From Perkinsus olseni (taxonomy: Eukaryota; Perkinsozoa; Perkinsida), in NCBI GenBank assembly GCA_013115125.1, contig JABANN010000148.1:1-61605 (forward strand): 61,605 nt of DNA, read 5' to 3'. Below are positions 11,491-22,790 of the stretch, piece after piece. Below the pieces are notes generated by a model, which saw only the letters and a program-made list of their open reading frames with translations, did not search any database and was not told the DNA's origin. The position numbers were made by a program, and so were the translations under genes. Position 1 is the first letter of the stretch, and every line of letters starts with the position of its first letter.

Positions 11491-12453
11491 ATGGCCAGCA
11501 AAGGCTCAGCGAAGCCTCAAACGTGAAAGACATTCGTCGTGCCTAATGAGGTCTCTCGAGTTGCTCTGTTCCGTCGCTATCCTCGTGGGGTCCTCGAAGG
11601 CGTGGGAGTCGGTCTTGGACTTGCCCAGTCAGCAAGACTCACGGAACGTGGTTTCCGGTGGGCAGGTGAGGACACTAGGTCGCCGGGCTGCTCGGAAGGC
11701 TACGCGTGTTCATGGCAGGACCCGCAGGAGCAATTTCTGGTGTGCCGTCGGCGGCGTCCAGGAAGCGTCCTCGGGGTGGGTTCGTGGTCTAGGGACGTCT
11801 GTCGAGGGACGGGCCTTCTGCGGAGTAGAGCAGAGTGCCACTCGAAGGGTCTCTGGCACCGGAGCGTCCACGTCTGGTTCTACCATCCGGAGAAACGTAA
11901 CGGACCTGGGACTAGGTCGTGGTCACTAGCGGTTGAGTTCAGGGGCAGTGTTGCTGCAAAGGAGGAGCTTCCTCAAGGAAACAAACCCTGGGCGGTGGGA
12001 TGTCTCTGTGGGTGGCCATGTCGACAGCAATGATGATGTAGTAATAGCGGAGTTGGGCAGTTCTCCCGAGTCTGTATTAGGTGCTGGAATCTGCAGGGAG
12101 AGAAGTTCGAGAGGAGTTGGGCTTCTCCATCGATCCCTCGGCCCTCGAGGAGGTTGGCATCGTCGCCACTGAAGCCCGAGGGCCCGGGTATACGGATCGG
12201 GAGTAGCCAAGCAGGCGTGGTCCATATGGTAGGCATCCCTGTCAGATTGAAGCACGTCGCGATACACCCCTGGCGAGGACGTCTCGAGAACCTACACCTC
12301 GACCCGAGTGAAGTCCTCGAGGCTGACTGGATGCCGTGGGCGAAGGTCCATCGTAGTCTTGTCCGTGGGGATGCCGAGTTTGTGAGATTTGATCGTGTTT
12401 ATGTGGACCTCTTGAACCACGTGTTGGTGCAAAAGTTCTATCCGTTTCGTTGA
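11491..12453 (+). CDS. Nudix hydrolase (IPP-isomerase-like subgroup)
   Basis: The core reads CHSKGLWHRSVHVWFYHPEK (11835-11895). A 46-bp intron joins it in frame to VLLQRRSFLKETNPGRWDVS, GGHVDSNDD, and then REVREELGFSI with a Nudix-type REVxEE helix near 12098-12125. The C-terminal half ends in NHVLVQKFYPFR and TGA at 12451-12453. Nudix enzymes cleave nucleoside diphosphate-X bonds; the 'SECHxKGLxHRAVHVW...RW...GGH' layout is that of the IDI-like branch. The intron inside the Nudix box has no perfect donor in my reading; one option is a GC-AG intron. The Glu that normally follows GGHVDSG is Asp here. The N terminus is unresolved: 11491 is one ATG, and the reading frame upstream of 11800 is not certain. 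Confidence 0.72.
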
Positions 12454-12495
12454 AGTGGTCTTATCAGTGTTGCGATCGAGAGCTCCGATCCGGGG

Positions 12496-14232
12496 GATGA
12501 GAGGAGGTCGCGCAGGAAGGCATGCTAGCCATGTTCCTCCCGCGAGACGACGTAGACTCGACTCCCGTGCGACACCCTCTCGCAACCTAGATTGGCTTAC
12601 CAATGGTCGACTCGACCGGGCTGCTTCGAGGACCGCGGTCTAGGGGAGTGGAGGTGAAGCGATCGAGGATATGGCTGGTAAAGAAAAACAGGGAGGCAGG
12701 CTCGAAGAGGATCAATAACTATCGAGGCTTCCGCAAGATACATACCGGAATCTACGGCCAAAAGGTGGCTATGCCTGGCTTCTCCTCTCCTCGGACCACT
12801 ACGTGCCATCAGGTTAAGACGTGCTTCCTAGTTGAGCGTGGTCGTTGCACTCGGAGGATGGTTATCAAGCAGTACTCGAAGGCCACTATGGCTCGTCAAC
12901 GGCTGCCTGTCTACGGCAAGGGAGGGTACTGGGTGAAAGGACTTCTCGCCCCTTTGGGAGCTAGGCTATTTTCAGGTCCGTCTCTCTGGTGTCGGGGACG
13001 AGTTTGATTGAAGACGAGATACGTATTTTAGAGAAGCTGAAGGAGGAGAAAGTTCCTCACGTGGTAGGGCAAACTTCTCGTTTCATAATCCCGAGGTCTC
13101 GGGATCGATCCCAGGGCACTCCTGTAAGGCCGTCCTGCCGGTAGATATCTCTACATGAAGTATTGTCCTCCCCCAGCGAGGATCGCATCATCCTTGCGTT
13201 CGAGTGCGGAGGTTGCCAAATCATGCAGTACGCTTACGGTCGCCCTTTCGACTACGTGGCCACTACGAGCAGCCAATCTCGGGATGCACCCAGTAGGTCC
13301 TTGGTAAGGCACAGCGTCGGCGACCCTCGTTCGATCAGGCCAGTCGACCCCCATGGTGTATGACATTGATAAGTCTCTCGCACCTCAGCTGCTACGGCAG
13401 CTGTTGATAGGTGTTGCCAGGCTCCATGCAGGTAGAGGGCGGAGGCCGGCCGCGTTGTCTGTGTAGTCGTCACCCCTTCAGTTGGTGTTGTCCATAAAGA
13501 TATAAAGCCTGATAATATACTCCTGCGGGGAGACGATTGGTCCTGGGGGCTCAGGGACGCCGATGAGGAGGAAGGAAGGACGTAGCGCGGGGGATGACTC
13601 ATCACGAGATCGCTGGTCCGCGTAGCACATGGTCTTTATTCTTGATGCCTACTGCAGGCGCCCTTCCAGTGGCCCGATACCCAACCTCGCCTTATGTGAC
13701 TTCAACACAGCAGTACTCAAGGACGATCCGACCGATATGGAGATCTATGACGCCTTGGGCACGACCGCCTTCTCCCCGCCAGAAGTCTTCTTCGGGAAGG
13801 GTGAGAGTTCTTCTCGTGGTCGCTGTTAATTTCGGGCTTCGTCCGGAGGTCACCTCCACTACCATTGGCGAGCTTACACCCCTTCCGCTCAGATCCGGTC
13901 ACCGGGGGAGTATGCGGGAAAGCGAGGGACGTCTGGAGTGTTGGAGTTACCTTTTTCACGATGCTCACAGGTCAGTACCCGGCGATCCTCGTACCTTCAA
14001 GGCTGGACGTCCCGCCCCTTCAGGCAAGCTCCCTTGGCGGCCCACTGGTGCGGAGGCAAGTCCGAGTAGCAACCTCACATTGCAGCTATCAATTCTGAAC
14101 GATCCCCAGATCAAACTACCAGAGAGTGTTCCTCGAGACGCTCAAGACCTCCTGAGCGACCTCCTGGAGAAGGACCCCCGCCATCGAATTACTAGTGCAG
14201 ACGACGCTTTATCACATCAGTTTCTCGCTTAG
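12496..14232 (+). CDS. Ser/Thr protein kinase, CaMKK/SnAK-like, with DFN motif
   Basis: Kinase motifs appear in order over several exons: a likely Gly loop (TGIYGQ, near 12745), the beta-3 lysine in RRMVIKQYSKA (12856), helix C in EDEIRILEKLKEEKVPHV (13010-13065), and DRIILAFECGG after a 115-120-bp intron. The catalytic loop HKDIKPDNILL is at 13492-13525. LCDFNTAVL is at about 13700, where DFG is replaced by DFN, followed by LGTTAFSPPEVF, then ARDVWSVGVTFFTMLTGQYP. The end helix is KDPRHRITSADDALSHQF, with a stop at 14230-14232. HKD replaces HRD, but the catalytic Asp, Asn and metal-binding Asp are all kept, so activity is possible. The DxWSxGVTxxxMLTGxYP and GTxAFxxPE pattern is closest to CaMKK/SnRK-activating kinases. 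The start at 12496 is a candidate only. Confidence 0.75.
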
Positions 14233-14250
14233 CCTACTGGGCGCTCCTCC

Positions 14251-15030
14251 GTGTTGGTTAACCTTGAATCCAGTACTTTAGGATTGAATATGACTGGGGG
14301 GCCGCTGCCACCATCCGGTCTATCTGGACTGGGCTCGGTGTTGGGAAAGTACACTTCTCTCGAGGACGTATGCAAGCTTCCCATCGTGAGCCTCGGCCAC
14401 CCCCAGAGAATTCCTTTGAGGAGTTGTTCTACTGCAGGCGAGGACGCTGCCAACTCTGTGGAAGCACTGCACGCTGGTTGATTGGATCGGCCCTCCGACT
14501 CATGCTGACATCGATCGACCGTAGCTTACTCCCTTCCACGGACTTGAGAGCATGTTCCCGGCAGGTACCCTGAAGGGACCCTTGGTGCGGTGTACAACCC
14601 CAAGCACGGAGAGGCTGGTTTCACGTAGGGACTGCTGAACCCTCGTCCATGCCTTCCCTAGCAGCACTGCAGCGCCCGAGGATACTTCCCCCGAGTGTCG
14701 TGGAGTTCCCCAGAAGTCCGACTATGGGTGAGGGAGCATGCAATGGATTGGTTGGGCATGCAGCCAGATGAGGTCCACCACGGGCCTGTGCAACGTAGGC
14801 AGCAGCAGCGCCCTCACATCACGATGGCCGACACTCGAGCGATGGAACTTTTCAGATGGTTACTCCTCGCCTCTTGCGGCTTATCCACCTACTGGGTTCA
14901 TGCAAAGCAGTTTCGTCACCGGTAAGGGGCAGATGACGATTATGATGATACGGATGGTTACGCTCAGAAAGTCTCCACCATGGGCATGCCACCGCTGTCC
15001 ACAGCATGTTCTGACTGGCTCCCTACTTGA
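14251..15030 (+). CDS. Unresolved small gene with acidic C terminus
   Basis: Between the kinase stop and about 15030 there are short open pieces but no long frame. The best-looking end is an acidic run (ADDDYDDTDGYAQKVSTMG) closing with TGA at 15028-15030. Upstream pieces are Pro/Ser-rich. I see no domain. It could be a small disordered protein with several introns, or non-coding. From 15031 to 15455 I see nothing. Confidence 0.2.
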
Positions 15031-15455
15031 GTACTCTAGTAATCCAGGCGCGGCATAAGTCATAGTAATGAGTACCGGCTATGTATATACAGTTCGCTCC
15101 CGGAGACAATAGTGAAGCCCCGTCAGAGGTTACCCCTTCTATTGGTAGAAGGCATCGCGTATCATGTAATTCAATCCAACAACAAGCCCTCAAAGACACA
15201 TGAACAACATCTCCAAACAACAGGCATGATCAGCATTAGTCGCTTTCATCAGAACCATAACCCCTTAGCTTAGCAAGGGCCTAAGGAACACGAGGTGCCA
15301 GAAGATGCAGGCCTGTGGTCTCGCACTTGTCTAGTAGTGTAAGTGGTAAGGTCCGACAAGTTGATGGCTGGGAATGGGTTCAGGAATTCAACGAACGCCT
15401 TCGGTAGTTTAGTCATTAGCTACAAGAATGACGCTACTGTGCACCGATTGATGAG

Positions 15456-16245
15456 CTACTCTCCCACCTTCTCTTCTGTCGGATAATTGATGTTCCTTAG
15501 ATTCTCCCGAGATATCGAAATCTCCTGCTTTAGTTTCGGTCCCACATGGTAGAAGAAGTTGCCACGGAGTTCGGTCATAATTCTGAGGTCCAAGCAATGC
15601 GCCAGTTGAGCAACTGCTGCTGCTGCACACCCGATCTCGAAGGCTTCCGTGAAGGGAATCTCAGCCACGAGGGTTGCGGATTGCACGGGTGCCGTGAAAG
15701 AGAGAACTCTATAGATCATGCCCATCCATAGAGGCTTAGGGCGAGGGCGGACTTGAGGCCTGAACATCAGCAGCAGCAGAAGGATGGGACGCCGTAGCCA
15801 GCAGCCAGGCTTGAGCACGATGGCTTACTTCATATCAGGCAGGACGAGGCTGATCACTCTCGTTGGGAACCGGAGATTAACCGAGAGCTCCCGTACGACC
15901 TGTGGAGAGTTTATGAGCCCAGAGGATACAAGTAACGAGTATGTAGACCGTGGTCACCTCAGATTCGAGGGCCTTGCGTTTCATAGCCGCCTGAGGACTC
16001 TTGTAGGCAAATATAACAGTCCGGTGTCTATGCCGAGTTAGCAGCTCTCTCCTCACTTTACGCATCGTGCTGAGGGCCTGCGATAGCGAGGATGGCTGTG
16101 CCGAGAGAGATCATCCTCTCTGCCTTACCACGGCCCTCACATCATTCCATTGCCACTTCACTTCGGGCGAGGCCACCCTCACCGTCGGTATTTCCCGGAA
16201 CTGGAGCGGCATCTCAGACCTGCGGCCACCAGCATCTTCGACCAT
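15456..16245 (-). CDS. Uncharacterised protein
   Basis: A candidate start at 16245 (MVEDAGGRRSEMPLQFREIP) is followed by a GTGAGG donor. A later exon holds VIFAYKSPQAAMKRKALE (about 16050-15955). A CCACAG acceptor then leads to VRELSVNLRFPTRVISLVLP. The last exon (about 15770-15456) reads from PRPKPLWMGMIYRVL to YPTEEKVGE and a stop at 15456-15458. It includes an Ala-rich hydrophobic helix (EIGCAAAAVAQLAHCL) that may be a membrane or buried segment. The exon chain keeps one frame with good splice signals, so a real gene is likely. I do not recognise the family. Confidence 0.45.
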
Positions 16246-16463
16246 GGCCGAGTCACCACACGGCGACCCACCGGCAGATGTCTATGAGTTCCCTGCCTGC
16301 CCCTTGGCCGAAGGTGAATATGCGGCCCCCCGGTATCCCTAGGTTTCGAGCTTCCTGAACTCTGTTGGATAGTCCTCTGCATTGTGCGTAGATGTCGGTT
16401 AGCGCGATCGGGGAGCTCCTGAGGAGCTCGACTCAATGCGGGGCAAGCATCCCACTTCCAACT

Positions 16464-17496
16464 TTACCGTTTCACGTAATCAATCTGCTCCGCTGGAACC
16501 AATCCGTAGTGGAACTCGAAGCCACAGCGTGAGGTAACGATCTTCTCTCCGCGCAACTCTTCAATGAGACTGGTGCGGAAATCCGGGTTCGTTGGAGTCT
16601 GTTGATCATCAGTAACGAAGATGATTGAACACTTCGGCTGGCTGAACTTGTCCCGCATCAGTTCTGCAACGCCAATGGGATCGTACGGTGCCCACTGGAG
16701 GCGACTCCCGTAGCTGCCCGCGTAAGGTATCTGAGCCGGGAAGGGAAAGAGGATGGTTGAAGGTCGCTTGCCGAGGCGCCTGCTGCATGACCGCACATCC
16801 ATCGCGTGCAGTCCGGGCTCGGAGGTCACGTGAGGTCCCCTCGGAGTATAATAGCCGAAGACTTTGGTCTGACCCCAAATGTCGGCAACTATTGAATCAT
16901 ATTTCTCTTTCGCCATGTTCAATAGATCGGCCGTGATCAGGAGGATCTGTGGGTTGATGGCGATAACTCCAGCCAGCTCGAAGGGAAAGAAGATCCTGCA
17001 GGGAAGACGGTCGTCTGGGAGGCACCTAGGAACCATGCCTACGAGACATGCATCGCTAGGCCGGCGGCCTTGCCAATGCCTCCGATAAAAATGTTGGAGA
17101 AAGGGGCTTCCTCCGCCGCTCCATAGAGGATCTCGTCGATCTCCGCCCGTTTAGCCTCGAGCTCTCGTGTGGAGGATCCGTCCCTAAATGATGAGTGTGG
17201 AAAGGGGACAACATTACTGGTGATCGGCACCAATGCGCCGAGAGAGAAACCTCCTTCCACTTCGGTCGAGAACCTCCGCACGGAGGGGAGCTCGTGGATG
17301 ACCCAGCGGTGATTTCGTTGAGCTCCTGATGGGAAGCAGAGGAGGGCTATGGGCGGACGGTCTCAGCAGGGTGGGCTACACGCTGTATATCGACTTCCAA
17401 GTCTCCTTCTCTCCGCACTATCCACACGACTTGGCATGGGTTGCCCTCCACAATGGGGTAACCGAGGAGGGCAGCTACTAGGGTGGAGAGACGCAT
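16464..17496 (-). CDS. Secreted acyl-protein-thioesterase/carboxylesterase-like protein, catalytic Ser absent
   Basis: The ATG at 17496 starts a signal peptide (MRLSTLVAALLGYPIVEG). Exon 1 ends near 17381. An intron GTGTAG...CATCAG leads in frame to HRWVIHELPSVRRF and EGGFSLGALVPI. Then comes a helix (ELEAKRAEIDEILYGAAEE) and NIFIGGIGKAAGLAMH. A second intron (GTAGGC...CTGCAG) joins FFPFELAGVIAIN and a long last exon ending VPAEQIDYVKR at 16464. The helix, the strand-turn-helix and LAGVIA match the alpha/beta-hydrolase LYPLA (phospholipase/carboxylesterase) family. The nucleophile elbow, GFSQG in the family, reads GIGKA here, so the catalytic serine is missing. I infer a secreted pseudo-enzyme. 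The family call rests on this one segment and overall order. Confidence 0.55.
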
Positions 17497-18666
17497 GTTC
17501 ACTACTGGAGGTGGAATGAAAAAGGCTCGAAGCGTGAAGGGTGGCGAGCGAAGTTCAACGAGGGGAAAAGCGGGTACGCTCGACCGAGGCATGCGAGGAA
17601 GTCCACGATTCCTCATTATGATCGACCGTGTCCTATTCAAATTCCCCCAACCCTGGATCCGAGAGGAAGCCATCATCAACGTCATGGTTGTGACATTTTC
17701 TCCCGGTGTCCCTGCCTCTCTGGGGAAGCTCGTCACTTTTAGATAGTAACTCTGTGCGCTCGAACCCGGCCGGATGTGCGGAAGGCCATGAGCATCCGGC
17801 GGGCCAGCACAAACTTCAAAGTTGGGAATCAGGCTAGCGTCGACCCGAGCCTTGCTAACTGCTTCCATGTCGGCAAGGGACTCGCATGGAGACTGCATCC
17901 CGACCAGGGCCTCGTTTGAGAACGGGGGCGAACGTACAGTAGGCCGGTCGAGCAGGGATGGGGTCACCAAGTACAATGCCAGTGACTGCTGTAACCGCTG
18001 TCCGCTTGGAAGGAACATGCTGACCAATGCTGCTATGCCTTATCGTGAAGGCGGTCATTTAAAGCAGACGATTCATCTTCAGTGTCTTTGCCGTCTACAG
18101 CAGCCACGGACAACCCTAACTTATCGAGGCCAGCCCTTCTGTGCGACTCGACAGGGGAGAGACAGAAAAACGTCCCAATGGAGCGCTCTGAACCTCTTCG
18201 GGTGCGTCGACTGCATGGCACACACATTATCAAGAAAGTGTCCGCAAAGGAAGCACGCATGCCCATTGAACCGTGGCCTGGGATTATCTGGGGGACCTGC
18301 ACAGCAACCCATTCGGTCGGCGGGCCGAGAGGTGTAGCCGGAGCGTGAGGAGAAGGTAGCGATGATGATACTAACCTGGATGATCGGCGGGCTGAGGTAA
18401 GGAAAGCCGCCGCCCAAAGCCCCTCCATAAGTCCCAGCACCTCTAGCAGGTACCAGGAACACAGGAGCTGTCAGAAGACAAGCGTGGATGTGTCTGTCAG
18501 GGAAGGCTCCAGTGCAAAGGACGCACCTTGCAGGCTTCTGTGCCGACGATGATGACGGCCGCGGCGGTGTCGTAGTGATGATGCGTGACGGGAAGTACCT
18601 GAGGTAACTAGAGGCTCGAAGATAACTGCTGGAGAGGCTATAGTCCTCAATAAGGGGTTCACACAT
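17497..18666 (-). CDS. Unresolved gene(s), Gly/Pro-rich N-terminal exon
   Basis: From the ATG at 18666 an open exon runs to a Gly-rich stretch (GAGTYGGALGGGFPYLSPP) ending IIQ. A 77-bp GT-AG intron (GTTAGT...TGTGCAG) leads to VPQIIPGHGSMGM. Downstream, an open frame on the same strand (about 18020-17500) reads from MFLPSGQRLQQSLALYLV through SLADMEAVSKARVDASLIPN to FFIPPPVVN. I cannot tell whether these are one gene or two, nor where it stops relative to the esterase-like gene that starts at 17496. No family is recognised. Confidence 0.3.
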
Positions 18667-18699
18667 CGCAGTCCCACGTCGGTCTAATGCCGATGAATC

Positions 18700-20190
18700 A
18701 GGGGGAGTATATCAATGATCGGTGTATCATCCGACCCTGTTACCGGGGAAGCTCGTCCCTTCACTGATTCCGTGATGATGATAATCATCATGCGATGAGG
18801 AGCCACCCGATAGGAAGTCCGATAACATCAGGCGGAATAGCTAGCAACAGATGGATGTACCCCGAATCCCGTTGCAGCCCCATCTGTTGTCAACCTGGCT
18901 GGCTCAACCACCACCACGATCAAGTGGAAAGCGGAGAGCGTAGACTGGCGTTCCCAGACACTGGAAAGAGGTGCTCGTTGACGCCTCCGGCGAGACGGGT
19001 GATATTCTTGTCGTGCCCACTCGTCAACACAACACGGCGAAGGCATAACGAAAGCTACGACCTTAGGCAGCTGAGACGTCCCATGCGGGAGAGTAGACTA
19101 CCATGATGATATTGTGGAGAGAAATTCACTTCCTCAGACGCAACAGCTTTTTCCTAAGGCGAGCTCCGCCCCGTCGTCACCAAATCAACATACACTAAAA
19201 GAAACCACATTCGCCGCCTCGAGGTTGCTTAGTTGTAGTAGCTGATTCACACGACGTGATGCATGCGAGAAGTGATGTGTTGTTGACTCCTCCTTGCAGA
19301 AGACCATGCCCCGGCAGGATCTGAGGGACCTGACCAGGGAAGGGCGAGGCGCGGGTCTTCATAACTGTTGGACGAGCCATGCTCCCACCGCGATGACATG
19401 TGGCCATAGTAGGTGACGCGGGAAGTACCCTGGAAAGAAGCGTCCAATGGGGTCATGGCTGAGGCCATGACTGGCGGGCATCATAAATATTACACCTGAG
19501 TTGGCAGGAGGCTGACCGAGTACTCAGCTGGCTCACTTCGATCATGATGAGGCTTTAGTGAATGGTGTCGGTCTGAGACGAGAATGAGAGACTACTGCTA
19601 CGTCCAGCGCTACTCCAGGTGGGGATTACGTGGTCGATAGAAGGAGGTAGGGCCTGGTGCGCCCTCGTGAGGGGAGGGTGGATGGGAATGTGTCATGTTA
19701 GATACTGTGTGACTGGGGCGGCTCAAGTGCACTGATAGAACGGTTATAAGTACTCTCAGCTCAATCCCTCGGTACCCAGAGTGCGTGTTGGTATCTATCA
19801 TGATGACAGTGGTCGCCACAGAGGAGCATCGACGCCCATGGCGGATGAGAGAACACAGCACGCTTCGTAGTGAGATCGGGCAGCTGAACAAACGAAGACA
19901 CAACGGAATGACTCGCTCAGAACCTCACTCATATCTTATTCTCTCAACCTCAAGATACGCAAATTCCCAGTTGGCATTTAGGCTCACAATGACGCCAGGG
20001 TTGGGCAGGTGGGGCATCCGCCCTCCCAGCCCGGCTATTCCTCCAGCGCCTGGCCTCTGATAGTCGAATATCATCGCTCCATCTAATGGTCGGCAATTCA
20101 GTCCGTCGACCTCAATCATCCACCTACGGGGCCGATGCCATCGCCAATGCTTGTGCAGCTTCCCTAGTATCCTTCTTTTATCTGAACTCC
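18700..20190 (-). other. Poorly resolved region, possible paralog of the VPQI-PGHG exon
   Basis: No long frame dominates on either strand. On the minus strand near 19345-19310 an exon-like piece reads VPQILPGHGLLQGG directly after a CAG acceptor. It resembles VPQIIPGHG of the preceding gene near 18290 in both sequence and position after an acceptor. A third Gly/Pro piece (GGRMPHLPNPGVIVSLNANW) lies near 20030-19960. A small repeated family is possible; chance similarity cannot be excluded. Confidence 0.25.
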
Positions 20191-20201
20191 ATCCCGCAAG
20201 C

Positions 20202-21020
20202 CTAGTGTAGTAAAGGGTGCTTCACAATGCCGTGAACAACTTTGAGCCCTTGTAAATTCTCAAGGTGGAATCTTTTCATGACGAAATCCGGAGTGAGTAA
20301 AGCCAGGATCACAATAAGCACACGTACCAAAATTGACGCCTTCAACAGGCGACTGCAGCTACCGCGATCTGGAAATTCACCGCACGCCGGAGAGCCTCTG
20401 TACCCCGGGCGCCCATCCACGTCTAATAGCATCAGCAGACATTACTCGTGATAATGGCAAGACTTGTTACTCGGTGTTCATCATGCACAACACCACTGCT
20501 ACTGCTGCTGCTGCTGCTGACGCCATTCTGATGGCAATCCAATATCATCTTTCCGAAGAGTTCAATCCAGCTTTCCTTCTCTGTCTTCCAATTAGAATCA
20601 CTCTTGACTAACGCAAGGCCACGACAGTAACAGCAATGCATATGAACATCATTGGCATGGAGAGAAGAGGATCCATCTTAATCTCGCGGGCCGTCCTTAT
20701 CACAAAGCAACGACCTACTGGTAGAACATGCTGGCCCACCTTCTCGAACGTGGGGCGGGAGATCATTGAGCAACAGAATTCGGTGCCAAAGTGGCATCGC
20801 ATGCATGGCCTACGTATTTGGACAAGCCAGGTGTCCCTCCGACGACGATAGGCCCCTCTGTGTAGGTCGCTACCCCGTTGACCGGGTCTATAGCTATACC
20901 ACCCCCTGTATGCACCTCGTACTGGGGCACATCATCACTCAGCTCAGTCTCTCCCCTGGCAGCTTCTGCCGAAGTGGATTTCTCTCCTCTGGACGCCTCT
21001 GTAGCTTCAGCCTTCGGCAA
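20202..21020 (-). CDS. Possible membrane protein, uncharacterised
   Basis: A candidate first exon from 21020 is acidic (EATEASRGEKSTSAEAARGE) and then reads YEVHTGGGIAIDPVNGVATY and GPIVVGGTPGLSKY. Next comes an exon near 20770-20640 with RPTFEKVGQHVLPVGRCFVI and a hydrophobic segment (MPMMFICIAVTVVAL). The last exon (about 20330-20202) has a second hydrophobic segment (ILVRVLIVILALLTPDFVM), then HLENLQGLKVVHGIVKHPLL and a stop at 20202. The exon joins are my inference. The start codon at 21020 is uncertain. Confidence 0.35.
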
Positions 21021-21049
21021 TGGTCGGCCGAGCCTGTCAACATCTTCAC

Positions 21050-22340
21050 CTAGCAGGCAGCAGGTCGATACGGTAACGCGAAGGCTGCGTGCATCTCACC
21101 GGTGAAGAACTTGTGATGAGCTCGCAGTAAATTAGAATCGTTATCCAAATCAATATTGAAATCTTGTTTCTTGGTCACAATAAACGGCAACCATGCGCAG
21201 AGTATCTTATGCTGAGCCGTGAGTTGCTCGATCTCCGGGCCTGCACCACCCATGGAAGCGCCGCGACAAGTACAGCAGCCTATTACCGGACATCATTTTT
21301 ATCGTCTTCGTTTTGCAGGGTTTGAAGTTGTTATGATGCTCACTAACAGCGTTTAATAAAGCATGTCGTTCATACCGTGCATCCCCTATGGAGATGGTGT
21401 TCTTCCAGGATTGCCCTCTGTACCTGAGACCATCACCGCCCTGCCGGACCGTAGCCATGACATTTCCCTCACTCGCCGTAAAATCTAGACAACATGAAAT
21501 TCATGGCCCTCTGCTTCTTGATGGTGTTGAGGCAGTACTGACGGAGGATTCTCATCAGCACGATTGGAGGCACCTCCTACCCCGCTGGCCTTGATATCAG
21601 CAGCAACCTGCTTGTCCACTGTCATCCTAGCATACATGATAGGTATCTGTAGCTCCTCAATGGTATCCTCCAGCTCAGGCATGAAGTTCCGCACTGATAT
21701 CGTGCACCACGGCTGAGTCGCCAGGGTGACGATCCCAACCTGCGGCAGAGATCGTACGAGAGCGACCAAGTGGATCTCAGACTTTACGTTAGCGCAAGCC
21801 TTCGCCTCTCGCAGTAGTCGTGCAGCAGATTTTGCGCACTCCCTTAACGGCTTTCTGTACCTAAATCAAACATGAATGGCACGTGATAGCCAAATATTTC
21901 TCCCACTTGGGGTCCTTCGGGCAGGGCTTGGACCATTGAAGATGGGGATGGCACCACTTCACCCTACAGACCAACCGTCGGAGAAGATACTGTTGGAGAG
22001 GGTCCCACCAGCTAGTCGGGAAAATGGTGTCATCCCAGTCGAAGATGACGACTGTCTGGCTCGGGAGATGCCAGTTCAGGATACTTCCACGCCGAACTTT
22101 CACATCCTCATTCGGAGGCTTTTCCACTACGGCGCCCTCTTGCGTTGTTGACGGCGGTCCCTCTCCTTGCTCCTCCGCTTCCTCCACTTGCAGGGGGAGC
22201 GAGACTACTGGGGCACTGGGCTTAGGCAGGAGGATGTCTCGAAGGCTCTGACGTGTTACATAGATACACAGGAAGGTAGCGAGTCCTACCCTCCTCCTCT
22301 GTTTCCCTTGAGTATCCCCAACCCCATCCGTGTCGACCAT
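21050..22340 (-). CDS. HAD-superfamily DWDDT protein
   Basis: The motif VVIFDWDDTIFPTSWW lies at about 22045-22000 and is motif I of the HAD superfamily (DxDxT/V), so a phosphatase-type fold is expected. Downstream exons give CAKSAARLLREAKACANV, VGIVTLATQPWC and MPELEDTIEELQIPIMYARM. A Gly-rich exon follows (FYGEGNVMATVRQGG, WKNTISIGDARYERHALLNA), where SIGDARYE resembles the HAD motif IV region. The end reads LTAQHKILCAWLPF, HHKFFTGEMHAAF and a stop at 21050-21052. DWDDT proteins of this layout occur across alveolates and other protists; the substrate is unknown. I chose the ATG at 22340, but exons upstream may belong to the same protein. Confidence 0.7.
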
Positions 22341-22384
22341 GGTTGAACCTAAGATACCCTTTGGATACGCGCTGGTGCCGTTTT

Positions 22385-22790
22385 CGGCACTCACATTCCT
22401 GGGCGAGATCGTTGATAGTCTTGTCATGCTCAGCGGCCTCAGCACGCTCCTCTTCGGTACAGTTGTTAATCTCTTCAGCGTGGACCTTTGACAACGCCAC
22501 GTCCCGGAGGCCAACAAGAATCATCTCCAGCCGACCCCACCTTTGGGTTGTAGTTGTGATGGTTATGCGCCGCGCTCATTCGACGTTCGCTCCCATCAGG
22601 CAGGTCAGCCCAGGGGGTCTCCGCATCAGGCTCAGCGGTAGTACCAGTACTTCGCCGCTTCAGGCGTTCCATCACCTCCGCGGCTTTACCATGCTCAACC
22701 AAAGATACTCTCCCTAAAATGCAGGTACCCCCGGTACTCCCTGTTCGACCTACTTTTGGTGTCGAAGGCGCCTGCTTGCCCTTTACTCGA
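22385..22790 (-). CDS. Upstream exons, separate small gene or HAD N terminus
   Basis: One frame reads PKVGRTGSTGGTCILGRVSL and EHGKAAEVMERLKRRSTG, then an acidic stretch and HNHHNYNPK. A 54-bp GT-AG intron (GTGGGG...TCAAAG) leads in frame to AEEINNCTEEERAEAAEHDK and INDLAQE, followed by a GTGAGT donor. The donor could splice to the HAD-type exon a few dozen bases downstream, making one protein. The first coding exon is not identified. A 106-codon open frame at 22695-23015 overlaps in another frame and is not convincing. Confidence 0.35.

Noticed and set aside
20491-20521. Short CTG/TGC repeat
   Set aside because: Only about six units, in a region without a clear gene; too short to be informative.
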